Positions 44,465-54,758 are shown, counted from the stretch's first letter. The stretch: DNA of 64,000 bases from an uncultured Celeribacter sp. (GCF_963675965.1 NZ_OY780935.1:1848501-1912500), one strand, 5' to 3'. A program made the numbers and translations. The notes: generated from the sequence alone by a model not told the origin.

Positions 44465-44890
44465 TCATAAGGGCCGGATCATGTCCTGATGCGGAATGCC
44501 GCCGTCCATATATTCGTCGCTACAGACCTCGAAACCGAAGCGGGCATAGAACGGAATGGCATAGCATTGCGCCCCCAGCCTGACCTCCGTCAGATGTGGG
44601 CGTTTGGCAAGCTCCGCCAGACAGGTCTCGATCAACCGCGCGCCAAGCCCCGTGCCACGCATGCTCTTCACCACGCAGACACGCCCGATCTTGCCCGTCT
44701 CGCCGACTTCGAGCACCCGAGCTGTGCCAACGGGATGGCCCGCCTCATCAGTGGCCAAAAAATGGGTGGACACATCGTCCAGATCGTCAAGTTCTTCCTC
44801 CAGCGGGACATTCTGTTCCGCGACGAAGACTTCTTTGCGCAGGTCGAGACAGGTCTCGACATCCGTTGTGATTGCAATCTGGACAGTCAT
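44465..44890 (-). CDS. GNAT-family N-acetyltransferase
   Basis: The 141-residue protein has the acetyl-CoA-binding motif [19 protein letters not shown] near residue 75, preceded by [29 protein letters not shown]. This is the single-domain GNAT fold of about 140 residues. Substrate is not readable. It overlaps dapE by four bases and is followed by the DUF2064 gene, so it is probably co-expressed with lysine biosynthesis without being proven part of it. Confidence 0.9.
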   Translation of the reverse strand: MTVQIAITTDVETCLDLRKEVFVAEQNVPLEEELDDLDDVSTHFLATDEAGHPVGTARVLEVGETGKIGRVCVVKSMRGTGLGARLIETCLAELAKRPHLTEVRLGAQCYAIPFYARFGFEVCSDEYMDGGIPHQDMIRPL

Positions 44891-46032
44891 ACAAAATACG
44901 CCTCGATCACCCGGGAGTAGACACGTTTCAACGCGTCGATATGTGCTGTTTCAACGTGTTCATCGACCTTATGCATGGTTTTGCCGACCAGACCGAACTC
45001 CACAACCGGACACAGCGATTTGACAAAACGCGCATCCGACGTGCCGCCCGTCGTCGACAACACCGGTTCAATCCCGGTCTCGGTCTGAACGGCCTTTGCC
45101 ACAAGATCGACAAAGGGCCCCGGCGGAGTGACAAAGCTTTCCCCGGAAATGCTTGTTTTCAGATCGATCTGAATACCACTGACCTCGGCGCATTTGGCCA
45201 CCTTAGCGGCCAGCCATGCGCAGAGGCTCTCACCACTGTGCGCATCATTGAAACGAATGTTCACAGTGGCACGGCATTCGGCTGGCACCACGTTTGTAGC
45301 CGGGTTGCCGGTATCAAAGGTCGTGACCTCCAGATTGGAGGGATCGAAATGCGCTGTGCCCTGATCCAGACAATGCGCCGACAATTCGGCCATCAGCCCC
45401 GCCAAGACCGGCACGGGATTGTGCGTCTGATGGGGATAGGCCACATGTCCCTGCACACCGCGGGCTGTGAAATAGCCCGTCAGCGACCCGCGCCGACCGA
45501 TCTTCATCATTTCGCCCATGGTGTTGGGACAGGTGGGTTCGCCCACGATGCAATCCGTCATGGCTTCCCCCTGCGCCGCCATCCAGTCGAGCAAAGCCAC
45601 CGTGCCATCGGTCGCGTCGCCTTCTTCGTCGCCAGTGATGGTGAGGACGATGGCTGTATCCACTGCCTCGCGCCCCGCTACATAGTCGCAGGCCGCCGCC
45701 ACAAAGGCCGCGACCCCGGATTTCATATCGGTCGCCCCGCGACCCCACAAAATGCCGTCCGAGATCTCACCGCCGAAGGGATCATGTGTCCAGGCCCCGG
45801 CATCGCCAACCGGCACAACATCCGTATGCCCGTTGAACCCGAGCGTGCGCGGCGCGGCTTTTGCACCCCAGCGGGCAAACAAGTTCGGCGTGCCATTGCG
45901 GTCCACCCGGTGACACGTAAACCCCGCTGCCTCAAGATGCCCGCTCAGCAGGGTCAGAGCCCCGCCTTCCTCCGGTGTCACGGACGGGCAGCGAATCAAA
46001 TCGGCAGTGAGTTGAACGGGATCGAGCGGCAT
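44887..46032 (-). CDS. dapE: Succinyl-diaminopimelate desuccinylase
   Basis: The 381-residue M20-family metalloenzyme has zinc ligands in [21 protein letters not shown] and [19 protein letters not shown], the catalytic Glu in [13 protein letters not shown], and a C-terminal His in [17 protein letters not shown]. It hydrolyses N-succinyl-LL-diaminopimelate in the lysine/peptidoglycan pathway. dapD, encoding an earlier step, is nearby at 48174. Length is normal. The start at 46032 opens [25 protein letters not shown], the family's N-terminus. Confidence 0.96.
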   Translation of the reverse strand: MPLDPVQLTADLIRCPSVTPEEGGALTLLSGHLEAAGFTCHRVDRNGTPNLFARWGAKAAPRTLGFNGHTDVVPVGDAGAWTHDPFGGEISDGILWGRGATDMKSGVAAFVAAACDYVAGREAVDTAIVLTITGDEEGDATDGTVALLDWMAAQGEAMTDCIVGEPTCPNTMGEMMKIGRRGSLTGYFTARGVQGHVAYPHQTHNPVPVLAGLMAELSAHCLDQGTAHFDPSNLEVTTFDTGNPATNVVPAECRATVNIRFNDAHSGESLCAWLAAKVAKCAEVSGIQIDLKTSISGESFVTPPGPFVDLVAKAVQTETGIEPVLSTTGGTSDARFVKSLCPVVEFGLVGKTMHKVDEHVETAHIDALKRVYSRVIEAYFV

Positions 46033-46227
46033 CTGGGTCTCCTTTTGCCACAGAACTACCGGGCCAAAGCCGCGGGAGCAATCCGAAGTCTGCGACGAAA
46101 AGGGGTGCGATGACAGCCTCGCGCTGCAAAGCCGGGAAATTTTTCGCGATCCAGGTAAAATTCATCACGTCCCAATTGCAAGGGCTTCGGCCGCTGTGCC
46201 ATATCGCGCTTGGGATAGGATGTTGCA

Positions 46228-47286
46228 ATGAAATATGTTTTCCAGTGTCTGTGGGCTTGTGTCTTGCTTTGTCTTGGTACGACGTCGGCATGGGCCGAAG
46301 ACCTGAAGATCGTCACCGTGTCGCGCGCACCGTTCTCCATGATAGAGAACGGAACCGACACCGGGTTTTCAATCGAACTGTGGGACGCACTCGCCGCGGA
46401 TTTGGGCTGGAGCTACAGCCTGTCACGGGTCGATACCTTCGACGATATGCTCGGCGCCATCGTTGCAGGCGAAGCAGACGCAGCCATCGGCAATATCTCC
46501 ATCACTGCGGACCGGGAACTCCAAATGGATTTCTCGCAGCCGGTCTTCGAAGCCGGCCTACAGGTCATGGTGCCCATAGCGGGGTCTGAAAGGCAATCCC
46601 TCTGGGCCGTACTCCTCTCCACTGGGTTGCTCGTCGATCTGGCAATGGCCTTTGCGGTGCTGTTCGGTGTCGGGATGTTGATGTGGTTTCTGGAGAAGCG
46701 CCATCAGGAATATTTCGACCTTCCGGCACAAAAGGCCCTTTTCCCGGCCTTCTGGTGGGCACTGAACCTTGTCGTCAATGGCGGCTTTGAAGAACGCCAG
46801 CCCCGGTCCCCCCTGGGTCGCATTCTGGGGGTGGCTCTGGTGCTAGCGTCACTGTTTGTGGTCTCGGTCTTTGTCGCCCGGATCACCGCCATGATGACGG
46901 TTGATGCCATTCAGGCCAATGTTTCCGGTCTCAACGACCTCTATGGCCGCCGCATCGGGACGGTGGAATATTCCACCTCTGCCCGCTTCCTTGATCGTCG
47001 GGATCTGGATTACCAATCCTTCGACACTCCGGACACGCTCTTTGCGGCCTTTCAGGACAGCGAGATCGATGCGGTCGTCTATGACGCCCCGCTTTTGGCC
47101 TATTACGCAACGCATGAGGGCAAGAACACGGCCCGCGTTGTCGGCAAGATCTTTATTCCGGAAAACTACGGGATCGCCCTGCCGACCAATTCGCCCTATG
47201 CCAATGACATCAACCACAGTTTGCTGAAGCTGCGCGAAGACGGCACCTATGAGACAATCTATCGGAAGTGGTTCGGCAACAGATAA
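46228..47286 (+). CDS. Ionotropic-glutamate-receptor-like protein with non-canonical pore
   Basis: The 352-residue protein has a signal peptide (to about WAED near residue 24). Two solute-binding lobes (about 25-118 and 225-345, including FSIELWDALAADLGW, GEADAAIGNISITADRE, YGIALPTNSPY) flank an ion-channel insert. The insert has TM1 (about 132-154), a re-entrant loop AFWWALNLVVNGGFEER near 174-190, and TM2 (about 199-225). This is the GluR0 layout. The potassium-selective TVGYGD filter is absent, replaced by VVNGGFEE. It may be a ligand-gated channel of altered selectivity or a receptor without channel function. Confidence 0.85.
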   Translation: MKYVFQCLWACVLLCLGTTSAWAEDLKIVTVSRAPFSMIENGTDTGFSIELWDALAADLGWSYSLSRVDTFDDMLGAIVAGEADAAIGNISITADRELQMDFSQPVFEAGLQVMVPIAGSERQSLWAVLLSTGLLVDLAMAFAVLFGVGMLMWFLEKRHQEYFDLPAQKALFPAFWWALNLVVNGGFEERQPRSPLGRILGVALVLASLFVVSVFVARITAMMTVDAIQANVSGLNDLYGRRIGTVEYSTSARFLDRRDLDYQSFDTPDTLFAAFQDSEIDAVVYDAPLLAYYATHEGKNTARVVGKIFIPENYGIALPTNSPYANDINHSLLKLREDGTYETIYRKWFGNR

Positions 47287-47325
47287 TGGCTGAAGATCAC
47301 GCCAGAGCCGAAAACCGGCCCTGCC

Positions 47326-47676
47326 TCAGTGCCGCATGCCCGTATCGCCTTCGTAAAACGGGGTCATCTGCGCGACGATGACGGAATTTTCCGCCAGGGC
47401 CCGCTGCATCAGCTCTTTTTCATCGTCGGAGATCTCATGGCCTTCCGCCAGACGTTCCTCCAGCGTGCCATATCCGGTGACGTCCAGCGGCGCGAGGTCG
47501 GCCTGTTTGAGAATGGCCACGGTTTCGCGCACCGCCTCGGCTTCATCCACGCCTGAGGCATAGATCATCAAAGCACCACCAGTCGCCCCCTTGGGCAGAC
47601 CATCACCATCCTTGCGCCCCACTTCGACAAGAAGCGTATAGACCTTCTGGCGGGAGGGTTTCTTCTTCTCTGACAT
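47326..47676 (-). CDS. Conserved-looking cytoplasmic protein of unknown function
   Basis: The 116-residue protein begins SEKKKPSRQKVYTLLVEVGRKDG and contains ALMIYASGVDEAEAVRETVAILKQADLAPLDVTGYGTLEERLAEGHEI. It is acidic, soluble and lacks a signal peptide. The ATG at 47676 has GGAG seven bases upstream; longer starts to 47820 add unlikely residues. It probably belongs to a Rhodobacterales-restricted family, but I could not name one. It lies beyond a 157-base gap from the YeaQ-like gene on the same strand. Confidence 0.7.
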   Translation of the reverse strand: MSEKKKPSRQKVYTLLVEVGRKDGDGLPKGATGGALMIYASGVDEAEAVRETVAILKQADLAPLDVTGYGTLEERLAEGHEISDDEKELMQRALAENSVIVAQMTPFYEGDTGMRH

Positions 47677-47833
47677 GGGATGCTCCATCGTGATCCTGTG
47701 CACTCTTGCGCGGCACAGGGGCGCTTCTGTCATGATCGACCCGGACAGGTCAAATCGAATGATCTGACCCGCGCCATGGTCAGATCCGTAAAGCGCCTGC
47801 CGGGCGGGGCACCAAGGCACCGCCCGGGGTGTT

Positions 47834-48076
47834 TCATTTCACCTTGCGGTAGGCCCAGATCAGCAGGCTCGCCCCCACGATCCCGACCACAAGCTGCGGC
47901 AACCAGCTGTTCGCCGCATAGATGCCCAGAAACGACAGGATCAGGTTCAGCACGAAAGCGCCAATGATCCCGAGAATAATGTTCAAGAACAGGCCGGTTT
48001 TGGCCTTCATCACCGAACTTGCGATCCAGCCGGCCAGGCCGCCAACGATGATCGACGCGATAAGTCCCAGTCCCAT
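47834..48076 (-). CDS. GlsB/YeaQ/YmgE-family stress membrane protein
   Basis: The 80-residue protein is almost entirely hydrophobic: three helices (MGLGLIASIIVGGLAGWIA, LNIILGIIGAFVLNLILSFL, LVVGIVGASLLIWAY) with short polar turns, the transglycosylase-associated YeaQ/YmgE pattern. AGGGAG precedes the ATG at 48076. It is a small inner-membrane stress protein in other bacteria, function not settled. Confidence 0.85.
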   Translation of the reverse strand: MGLGLIASIIVGGLAGWIASSVMKAKTGLFLNIILGIIGAFVLNLILSFLGIYAANSWLPQLVVGIVGASLLIWAYRKVK

Positions 48077-48173
48077 GCGATACTCCCTGCAATCCACCAA
48101 GCTTCTGAACGAAGCGGCGCGCAAAGGGGATCCTTCGCGCGCCAGCCAAACATGTCTGAGATCTTACCCGAAA

Positions 48174-49001
48174 TCAATCGCGCAACAGATCGTTGATCCC
48201 GGTTTTAGACCGTGTTTTCGCGTCGACGCGCTTCACGATCACCGCACAATAGAGGTTCACGCCGTTCTTCGACGGCATCGTGCCGGACACAACCACGGAA
48301 TAGGGCGGTACTTCGCCATAGGTAACTTCGCCAGTCTCACGGTCGACGATCTTGGTCGACTGGCCAAGGTAGACGCCCATGCCCAGAACAGAGCCTTCGC
48401 GCACGATCACGCCCTCGGCGACTTCGGCGCGAGCGCCGATGAAACAGTTGTCTTCGATGATCACCGGACCGGCCTGCAGCGGTTCCAGCACCCCGCCGAT
48501 GCCCGCGCCACCCGACAGGTGCACGTTCTTGCCAATCTGCGCACAAGAGCCGACGGTCGCCCATGTGTCCACCATGGTGCCCGTGTCGACATAGGCGCCA
48601 AGGTTTACAAAGGACGGCATCAGAACCACGCCCGGCGCGATATAGGCAGATTTGCGCACGACGGCGTTCGGAACGGCGCGGAAACCGGCCTCTTTGAACT
48701 CGGTGGTGCCCCAGCCTTTGAATTTGCTGTCGACCTTGTCCCACCAGCCGGCGCCCTGCGGACCACCGTCATGCAGTTCCATATCCTTGATACGGAAGCC
48801 CAGCAGAACGGCCTTTTTGGCCCATTGGTTGACGTGCCAATTGCCGTCGTCCTGCTTGACCGCAACACGCAACGCACCGCTGTCGAGCGCATTCAGCGTG
48901 TCTTCGATGGCTTCGCGGGTTTCACCGCCGGTTGCGGGGGTGATGGTTTCGCGCGCCTCCCAGGCGGCTTCGATGGCAGCTTCGAGCTGAGCGTTGGACA
49001 T
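48174..49001 (-). CDS. dapD: Tetrahydrodipicolinate N-succinyltransferase
   Basis: The 275-residue left-handed beta-helix enzyme shows hexapeptide repeats ([42 protein letters not shown]) and [32 protein letters not shown]. It transfers succinate from succinyl-CoA in the lysine pathway upstream of dapE. The ATG at 49001 ([15 protein letters not shown]) follows GGAG by six bases. Between dapD and dapE lie three unrelated short genes and the receptor gene. Confidence 0.97.
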   Translation of the reverse strand: MSNAQLEAAIEAAWEARETITPATGGETREAIEDTLNALDSGALRVAVKQDDGNWHVNQWAKKAVLLGFRIKDMELHDGGPQGAGWWDKVDSKFKGWGTTEFKEAGFRAVPNAVVRKSAYIAPGVVLMPSFVNLGAYVDTGTMVDTWATVGSCAQIGKNVHLSGGAGIGGVLEPLQAGPVIIEDNCFIGARAEVAEGVIVREGSVLGMGVYLGQSTKIVDRETGEVTYGEVPPYSVVVSGTMPSKNGVNLYCAVIVKRVDAKTRSKTGINDLLRD

Positions 49002-49129
49002 GGTGGTCTCCGAGGTCATCATGGAATATGCGTTGCAGAGGCTATAGTCGTTCACCGCCGGTGGCGCAACGCACGAGACCACACAGCACGCCCACAAAGA
49101 TCGCAAACCACAAGCACAGATTGGCCCCA

Positions 49130-49981
49130 ATGACCGAGCACACATCGCAACGCCGCCATCCGCTTCGTAACAGCCATATGGACAGGGAGGCAGCGCGCCA
49201 TACCCCAGACACACCGCAGACCCGGTCGCCATCCTACAAGCTGGCATTTACGGACGATGACTTCCTGTTCCGCGATGAAATGCGCGCGGTACGCCTGCAG
49301 CTGGAAATGATGAAGCCCGAGCTGCTGATGGAAGAATATGGCATCGACAGCACGATCGTGCTGTTCGGGGGGGCGCGCATTCCCGCGCCAGAGCGCAAGG
49401 ACACAGCGCGCACCCAGACCCTTGCCGACCTCAGCCACTACTATGAAGAGGCCCGCAGCTTTGCCCGTATCATGACCGAGCGCGCCAAGGTGAACGGGCA
49501 CCGTGACAACGTCATCGTGACCGGCGGCGGTCCCGGCGTGATGGAGGCGGGCAACCGCGGCGCGACCGACGCGGGCGGCGTGTCCATCGGACTGAACATC
49601 GTTTTGCCGCATGAACAATCGCCCAACGAATATGTCACCCCGGATCTGTGCTTCAACTTCCACTATTTCGCGATCCGCAAAATGCACTTCCTCATGCGGG
49701 CCAAAGCCATCGCGGTGTTTCCGGGCGGGTTCGGCACGCTGGATGAGATGTTTGAAAGCCTGACGCTGATTCAAACCGGACGCATGAACCGCGTACCGTT
49801 CCTGCTGTTCGGGCGCGCCTTCTGGGAAAAGATCATCAACTGGGACGCGCTGGCCGATGCCGGCACCATCGCCGCCTCAGATCTGGAGCTGTTTCAATTC
49901 GTGGAAACTGCCGAAGACGCCGTCGAGGTCATTGATTGCTGGCCATATGAGGGCGCACGCGACCAAATCGATGGGCGCTGA
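49130..49981 (+). CDS. LOG-family protein (TIGR00730-like)
   Basis: The 283-residue protein has the family's nucleotide motifs: [21 protein letters not shown] near residue 140 and [13 protein letters not shown] near 205 (the PGGxGTxxE catalytic signature of cytokinin-activating phosphoribohydrolases). The N-terminal 60 residues are polar and probably disordered. Start may be ATG 49130 or ATG 49178; neither has a strong ribosome site. It is divergent from dapD. Role in cytokinin release or nucleotide salvage is inferred from the family. Confidence 0.87.
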   Translation: MTEHTSQRRHPLRNSHMDREAARHTPDTPQTRSPSYKLAFTDDDFLFRDEMRAVRLQLEMMKPELLMEEYGIDSTIVLFGGARIPAPERKDTARTQTLADLSHYYEEARSFARIMTERAKVNGHRDNVIVTGGGPGVMEAGNRGATDAGGVSIGLNIVLPHEQSPNEYVTPDLCFNFHYFAIRKMHFLMRAKAIAVFPGGFGTLDEMFESLTLIQTGRMNRVPFLLFGRAFWEKIINWDALADAGTIAASDLELFQFVETAEDAVEVIDCWPYEGARDQIDGR

Positions 49982-50034
49982 AACCTCATTCTGAAACCTC
50001 TGCCCCAAGTCGCTGCCATCAGGCACAGATCGGT

Positions 50035-50796
50035 TCACGCCGACCCAGACGCACCTTTGGGAACGGTGGCGCGACGACGCCGGCGGGCGCTGTGCAGTGA
50101 CTTCGGGGCATGGACACCATTGCCCGGGGGCGCAAGCGGCGGCCCCAGAAGTCCGGCAGAAGATGCACGCCCGGCCAGGACGGCCGCGCGCATCATGTAG
50201 CGCTGCACCGCCATATCCTGCACCAGTTCGGCAACGGTCTTGCGATCATCCTGCGCCATAAGGTGCAGAATGGCGACCGTGCTTTGCATCAGGTTCAGGG
50301 ACATTTGCTCTGTCTCTTCCGAACCGGGATCATCGGACAACAGAGACGCCAAGGCGGCCTCTTCAACACTGGCCGCATCCGGCACAAGATGGGCGGTCTC
50401 TGTCCTGCGAGCCTGACGTTTCACCGGAAAGGGAGCCCGAAAACGTTTTTGCAAAATGGAATAATGCTGCCCGATTTCGGACGCCCGGCAGAGCCTTTCG
50501 CCCGACAATGTGCAAATGACAAGGCCACGCCCCACCGGCATCAGTTCATAGCCCTTGCGCCGCAGGGTCTCGCGCAGTTCCCCCCATGTCCGTGCATGGG
50601 CAAAATCATGTGCCAAAAACACCTTGAGAGCTTGTGGCTTACGAGGCCCGGCTGCAACCGGATCCCCCGGTGCCTGCCGCAGGATCCGCTCCAGATGGTC
50701 ACGGATAAAATCCCCCAAGGACTGCCCCATCAAGGCCGCAGCCCGTTCCACACGCGGGGCGAGATCATCGCCGAATCTGATCGTGATACTGTCCAT
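50035..50796 (-). CDS. Ribbon-helix-helix protein with relaxase-associated domain
   Basis: The 253-residue protein starts with a ribbon-helix-helix-like segment (MDSITIRFGDDLAPRVERAAALMGQSLGDFIRDHLERIL). A domain follows that resembles the accessory part of mobilisation relaxases: WGELRETLRRKGYELMPVGRGLVICTLSGERLCRASEIGQHYSILQKRF near residues 72-125. A basic, disordered tail ends it (SARRRRRATVPKG). Relaxase catalytic residues are not evident. The ATG at 50796 is preferred to a TTG at 50820. It may be a chromosomal DNA-binding regulator derived from a mobile element. Confidence 0.65.
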   Translation of the reverse strand: MDSITIRFGDDLAPRVERAAALMGQSLGDFIRDHLERILRQAPGDPVAAGPRKPQALKVFLAHDFAHARTWGELRETLRRKGYELMPVGRGLVICTLSGERLCRASEIGQHYSILQKRFRAPFPVKRQARRTETAHLVPDAASVEEAALASLLSDDPGSEETEQMSLNLMQSTVAILHLMAQDDRKTVAELVQDMAVQRYMMRAAVLAGRASSAGLLGPPLAPPGNGVHAPKSLHSARRRRRATVPKGASGSA

Positions 50797-50862
50797 GGCC
50801 GGAGTGTCCCCCGGTGCCAATTAAGATTCGGTTAGCCCGCTCTCATCTCACGTTCGTCAGGA

Positions 50863-52041
50863 TTACAAACCTGCGTCTGCCTCGATCTGCTTGCGGGATT
50901 TGCGCGCCCGCTCGGTGGCGGATTTGAGCTGCCCGCAGGCGGCCATGATGTCTTCACCGCGCGGCGTGCGGATCGGCGAGGCATACCCCGCCTGCATCAG
51001 AATCGAGGCAAAGGCCCGGATCCGGTTGTTCGACGACCGCTTATAGGGCGCACCCGGCCATTCGTTGAAGGGGATCAGATTCACCTTCGACGGGATCCCG
51101 TCGAGCAGCTTGACCAGACGATGCGCATCCTCGTCGCTGTCGTTGATGCCCTGCAACATCACATATTCAAAGGTGATCCGCTCCGAATTGGTCGCCTTGG
51201 GATATTCGCGCAGAGCCTCAAGCAGTTTCTCGATGTTCCATTTCTTGTTGATCGGCACCAGCACATCGCGGGTTTCATCGGTGGTCGCATGGAACGACAC
51301 CGCCAGAAGACAGCCGATTTCCTGTGCGGTGCGGTGAATTTCCGGCACCACGCCAGAGGTTGACAGGGTGATGCGGCGCCGGCCCAACGCGATGCCTTCA
51401 CCATCCATGACGATCTTCATCGCGTCGCGCACATTCTCAAAGTTGTACAGCGGTTCGCCCATACCCATCAGCACGATATTGGACAGCAGGCGCGTTTCAT
51501 CCTTCGGCGCACCTTTTTCCGGCCATTCGTCCAGATCGTCGCGCGCCATCATCACCTGACCGACAATTTCCGCCGCAGTCAGGTTGCGCACCAGTTTCTG
51601 CGTCCCGGTATGGCAGAAAGAACAGGTCAGCGTACAGCCCACCTGCGAAGATACACAAAGCGTGCCCCGGCCGTCTTCCGGAATGTAGACCACTTCGACC
51701 TCATGGCCGCCGTTGATCCGCACCAGATATTTCCGCGTGCCGTCTCCGGACACCTGTTTGGAGACCACTTCGGGAATGCGAATTTCGAACTTTTCAGCCA
51801 GTTCGCCGCGATAGGCCTTGGCGAGGTTCGTCATCTCGGCAAAGTCACGCACACCCCATTGGTAGATCCACTGCCAGATCTGCCCGGCGCGCATCTTGGC
51901 CTGCTTCTCCGGGGTGCCGTTGTCGATCAGAACCTGACGCAGAGCATCACGCGGCAAGCCGACAAGATTGATCTTGTCGGAGGGCGCGTCTTTGCGCGGA
52001 AAAGTCATCACATCCTGCGTAATCGGTGCGCTGGGTTCCAT
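50863..52041 (-). CDS. rlmN: 23S rRNA/tRNA adenine-C2 methyltransferase
   Basis: The 392-residue radical-SAM enzyme has the three-cysteine cluster motif [13 protein letters not shown] near residue 130, and [28 protein letters not shown] and [12 protein letters not shown], all RlmN signatures. A C-terminal ACGQL supplies the resolving cysteine. It methylates A2503 of 23S rRNA and A37 of some tRNAs. Length is normal. It is transcribed separately from the IalB-like gene 125 bases away. Confidence 0.97.
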   Translation of the reverse strand: MEPSAPITQDVMTFPRKDAPSDKINLVGLPRDALRQVLIDNGTPEKQAKMRAGQIWQWIYQWGVRDFAEMTNLAKAYRGELAEKFEIRIPEVVSKQVSGDGTRKYLVRINGGHEVEVVYIPEDGRGTLCVSSQVGCTLTCSFCHTGTQKLVRNLTAAEIVGQVMMARDDLDEWPEKGAPKDETRLLSNIVLMGMGEPLYNFENVRDAMKIVMDGEGIALGRRRITLSTSGVVPEIHRTAQEIGCLLAVSFHATTDETRDVLVPINKKWNIEKLLEALREYPKATNSERITFEYVMLQGINDSDEDAHRLVKLLDGIPSKVNLIPFNEWPGAPYKRSSNNRIRAFASILMQAGYASPIRTPRGEDIMAACGQLKSATERARKSRKQIEADAGL

Positions 52042-52111
52042 GGCGGTATCTTTCGATGCGGGTGGTTTAAGCGGGCCTCATACAGGATTCCCCGGCACAA
52101 TGAAACCCATA

Positions 52112-52139
52112 TGAAAAGCCCCGCGGTTTGCGCGGGGCT
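52112..52139 (-). terminator. Terminator downstream of the IalB-like gene
   Basis: On the minus strand AGCCCCGC pairs with GCGGGGCT across seven bases and is followed by TTTTC, 27 bases past the stop codon. Confidence 0.85.
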
Positions 52140-52166
52140 GATGCATGTGCCGATGCCGAAGCGCGC

Positions 52167-52700
52167 TCAGCGACCGCAGCGTTTCGCAGCTTCTTCCACA
52201 GAGGCGGTGAAGCCCAGCAGAGAAAACGTGTCTTTGGTGATCGTCCCGCGCGAGGAGCGCGCCGTCAGCGTGGCCGTGGCCCCGCGCTTCATCGCCGCAA
52301 CGATTTTCGCGTCATCTTCTGCGGTCGGCGCCCAAGCGCCCTCATCCTGCGTGAACAGGGCAAAGGTCGAACCGCCGATGTCGACCTCGACCTCGGACCC
52401 CGACGCAAAGGGGTAACCGCCATCAAAGGACACCTGACCGTTCACGCCATTGCCCGGCGCATAGGTCACAAACAGCATGATATCGCCACGGTTCACCGAT
52501 TTTGGGCGACCAGAGCTGTCAGTATTCAGGGTTTCCTTGGGAACAGACACAGCCCAGCAGCTTTTACTGGGCTGGCTTTCCTCAAACACATACCAATCGG
52601 TGTTTGCTGCCACCTGATTGGTGCTTTCCTGCGCCACCGCATGGCCCGCAGCCATCACGAATGCCACTGCAAGAAGACTCTTTTTCACGAAAACGCTCAT
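52167..52700 (-). CDS. Invasion-associated locus B (IalB) family protein
   Basis: The 177-residue protein has a signal peptide (about residues 1-24, ending HAVAQE) and an IalB-like beta-rich core: WYVFEESQPSKSCWAVSVPKE, GDIMLFVTYAPG, FALFTQDEGAWAPTAEDD, and KRGATATLTARSSRGTITKDTFSLLGFTASVEEA. Two cysteines flank the domain. IalB proteins are periplasmic or outer-membrane and widespread in alphaproteobacteria, not only pathogens; their biochemical role is unclear. It is monocistronic. Confidence 0.87.
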   Translation of the reverse strand: MSVFVKKSLLAVAFVMAAGHAVAQESTNQVAANTDWYVFEESQPSKSCWAVSVPKETLNTDSSGRPKSVNRGDIMLFVTYAPGNGVNGQVSFDGGYPFASGSEVEVDIGGSTFALFTQDEGAWAPTAEDDAKIVAAMKRGATATLTARSSRGTITKDTFSLLGFTASVEEAAKRCGR

Positions 52701-52929
52701 TGATCTTTGCTGCCTCTAGCTGTCATTGGCCCGTCGTATTACGCCCCCGCAGTCTATAGCCCCGGTTGGCAGGCGTGATGAGACCTTTTTCCTTGGTTCC
52801 AAGGCACAGTAACGTAAATCCGCCGATTTGGAAAAGGCCCGTTGGCAGAAATTCGCTGAAACGTGAAGGCATTGGCACAATGCCGCGCTTTTGCCGAAAA
52901 TCCCCGCGTGGGTGCGGCGCAGTTCGGCC

Positions 52930-53688
52930 TCAGAACCATTCCGCGATCAGCTTAAGCGCAAGGGCGGTCGACGCGATGACCAGCACCGGCTTGATCAGCC
53001 GTGCGCCCACTTTCGTGGCCAGCGTCGATCCGACATAGGCCCCGGCGATCTGCGCCAGCCCCATCGCCAGCCCCAGCATCCAAAGAGGCTTTGCCACCAG
53101 AATGAACCCGGTCAGCCCGCCGATATTTGAGGCGAAGTTCAGCAGCTTCGTATGGGCCGTGGCCTTGAGGATGCCATAGCCCGCGAGGCTGACAAAGCCG
53201 AGCATGAAAAACGCCCCGGTCCCCGGCCCCAGCAGCCCGTCATAAAAGCCAATCAACGGCACAAAACTGAGAGCGAACAGCAGCGGGGTGATGCGCTGCG
53301 TGCGGTCGACATCGGTCAAGCCGGGCCGAAAAGCAAAGAACAGCGCAATGCCGATCAGCAGGACCGGCAGGCCCAGCCGGATCACATCCGTGGGTAGGAA
53401 GCTGGCCAGAAGCGCCCCACATAGAGCCCCCAGAAAGGACAGGGCGGCGGACACGATTTGTTTGCGCAAATCGACATGTCCGGCGCGCGCATAGGTGATC
53501 GCGGCCATGCCGGCCCCGAAAAGACCCTGCACCTTGTTGGTGGCCAGCGCCGCGACCGGCGGCACGCCCGCCAGCATCAGCGCCGGTACGGTGATCAGCC
53601 CGCCACCGCCCGCAATACTGTCGACAAAGCCCGCGACAAAGGCGGCACCGACCAGCAGCATCAAGAGGTCCAGCGAGACCTCAAACAT
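52930..53688 (-). CDS. TauE/SafE-family sulfite exporter-like permease
   Basis: The 252-residue protein has about eight helices and the TauE/SafE repeats: GFVDSIAGGGGLITVPALMLAGVPPVAALATNKVQGLFG near residue 20, and YDGLLGPGTGAFFMLGF...KATAHTKLLNFASNIGGL near 150. These permeases export sulfite, sulfoacetate or related anions. It overlaps serB by eight bases on the same strand, so the two are co-transcribed. The substrate is not identifiable from sequence. Confidence 0.88.
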   Translation of the reverse strand: MFEVSLDLLMLLVGAAFVAGFVDSIAGGGGLITVPALMLAGVPPVAALATNKVQGLFGAGMAAITYARAGHVDLRKQIVSAALSFLGALCGALLASFLPTDVIRLGLPVLLIGIALFFAFRPGLTDVDRTQRITPLLFALSFVPLIGFYDGLLGPGTGAFFMLGFVSLAGYGILKATAHTKLLNFASNIGGLTGFILVAKPLWMLGLAMGLAQIAGAYVGSTLATKVGARLIKPVLVIASTALALKLIAEWF

Positions 53689-54559
53689 CCGCGAAGTCGG
53701 CCTTGGCGTAGCCCTGCACGTAGAGCAATGCGCTCAGATCGCCGTGATTGATGCGAATATCACATTCCGCGGCCACGCTCGGCTTGGCATGGAGCGCCAC
53801 ACCGGAGCCAGCCCGCGTCAGCATGCCCAGATCATTCGCACCATCGCCCACGGCAATCACATCGGCCTCACCGATCCCCAGACGCGCGGTGATTTCTTCG
53901 AGCGCCTGGACCTTGGCCTGACGCCCGAGAATCGGCAGGCCCGGCTTGCCCACGAGTTCCCCGTTTTCCACCAGGAGCGTATTGGCGCGGTTTTCATCGA
54001 ACCCCAGCGTCTTTGCCACATATCCGGTAAAAGCTGTGAAGCCTCCGGACACCAGCGCACAATAGGCCCCGTCGCGCTTCATCGTGGCCAGCAGCGCCCT
54101 GCCGCCTGGCATGAAGGTGATCCGCTCGTCGATCACTTTCTGGATGACGCTTTCCGGCAGGCCCTTCAAAAGCCCGACCCGTTCGGTCAGCGCCCCTTCG
54201 AAATCCAGCTCGCCATTCATGGCTTTGGCGGTAATCTCTTTAACGTGGTCGCCAACGCCCGCGACATCGGCCAATTCGTCGATGCATTCCTGCTGGATCA
54301 TGGTGCTATCCATATCCGCCAGGAGCATCTTTTTACGTCGATTTTCATAGGGTTGCACAATCAGGTCGATGCCCTGTGTCCGCAGCCCTTCCCAGACATC
54401 CCATTGGTTCGACGGCACGGCTTCGACCAGAAACTCCGCGGCCTCGCCCAGCGCGAGCCATTTCAGATCGCCGCCACCCCAGGCCGACCGCAACGCGTCA
54501 GCAGTCGACAGATTGAGCGCCGGTGCGGCGGGATTGGTCAGAAGGGTGACGACATACAT
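53681..54559 (-). CDS. serB: Phosphoserine phosphatase
   Basis: The 292-residue HAD enzyme has the DxDxT motif in [20 protein letters not shown] near residue 88, and the later [20 protein letters not shown] and [25 protein letters not shown]. The N-terminal 70 residues are a regulatory, ACT-like extension. It removes phosphate from L-phosphoserine, the last step of serine synthesis. It is divergent from serC and overlaps the TauE/SafE gene. Confidence 0.96.
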   Translation of the reverse strand: MYVVTLLTNPAAPALNLSTADALRSAWGGGDLKWLALGEAAEFLVEAVPSNQWDVWEGLRTQGIDLIVQPYENRRKKMLLADMDSTMIQQECIDELADVAGVGDHVKEITAKAMNGELDFEGALTERVGLLKGLPESVIQKVIDERITFMPGGRALLATMKRDGAYCALVSGGFTAFTGYVAKTLGFDENRANTLLVENGELVGKPGLPILGRQAKVQALEEITARLGIGEADVIAVGDGANDLGMLTRAGSGVALHAKPSVAAECDIRINHGDLSALLYVQGYAKADFADV

Positions 54560-54690
54560 GGCGGGCTCCGTTGCGGATCAATTTGTCGCCTGATACCGCG
54601 CCCCGCACGCGCATTCCAGCCCTATCCCATCCCGTCGTGCCCGGCCCACAGCAGGGTGGCAAAACAAAAGGGTCACAAAATTGGGAATTG

Positions 54691-54758
54691 CCAGATGGCC
54701 CCGAACCGGCTACATGCGGCGGCGGGACACCTCTCCCCAACGAGAGGCATTTATCTGG
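54691..54758 (+). ncRNA. Structured leader upstream of serC (candidate regulatory RNA)
   Basis: CCAGAT (54691-54696) can pair with ATCTGG (54753-54758), closing a domain that contains a CCCCG...CGGG helix and a perfect hairpin CCTCTC/GAGAGG with loop CCCAAC (54730-54747). The closing pair abuts the ribosome site GGAAGGA of serC. A serC leader motif is known from alphaproteobacteria by comparative genomics; whether this is a member requires a covariance-model search. Confidence 0.52.
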
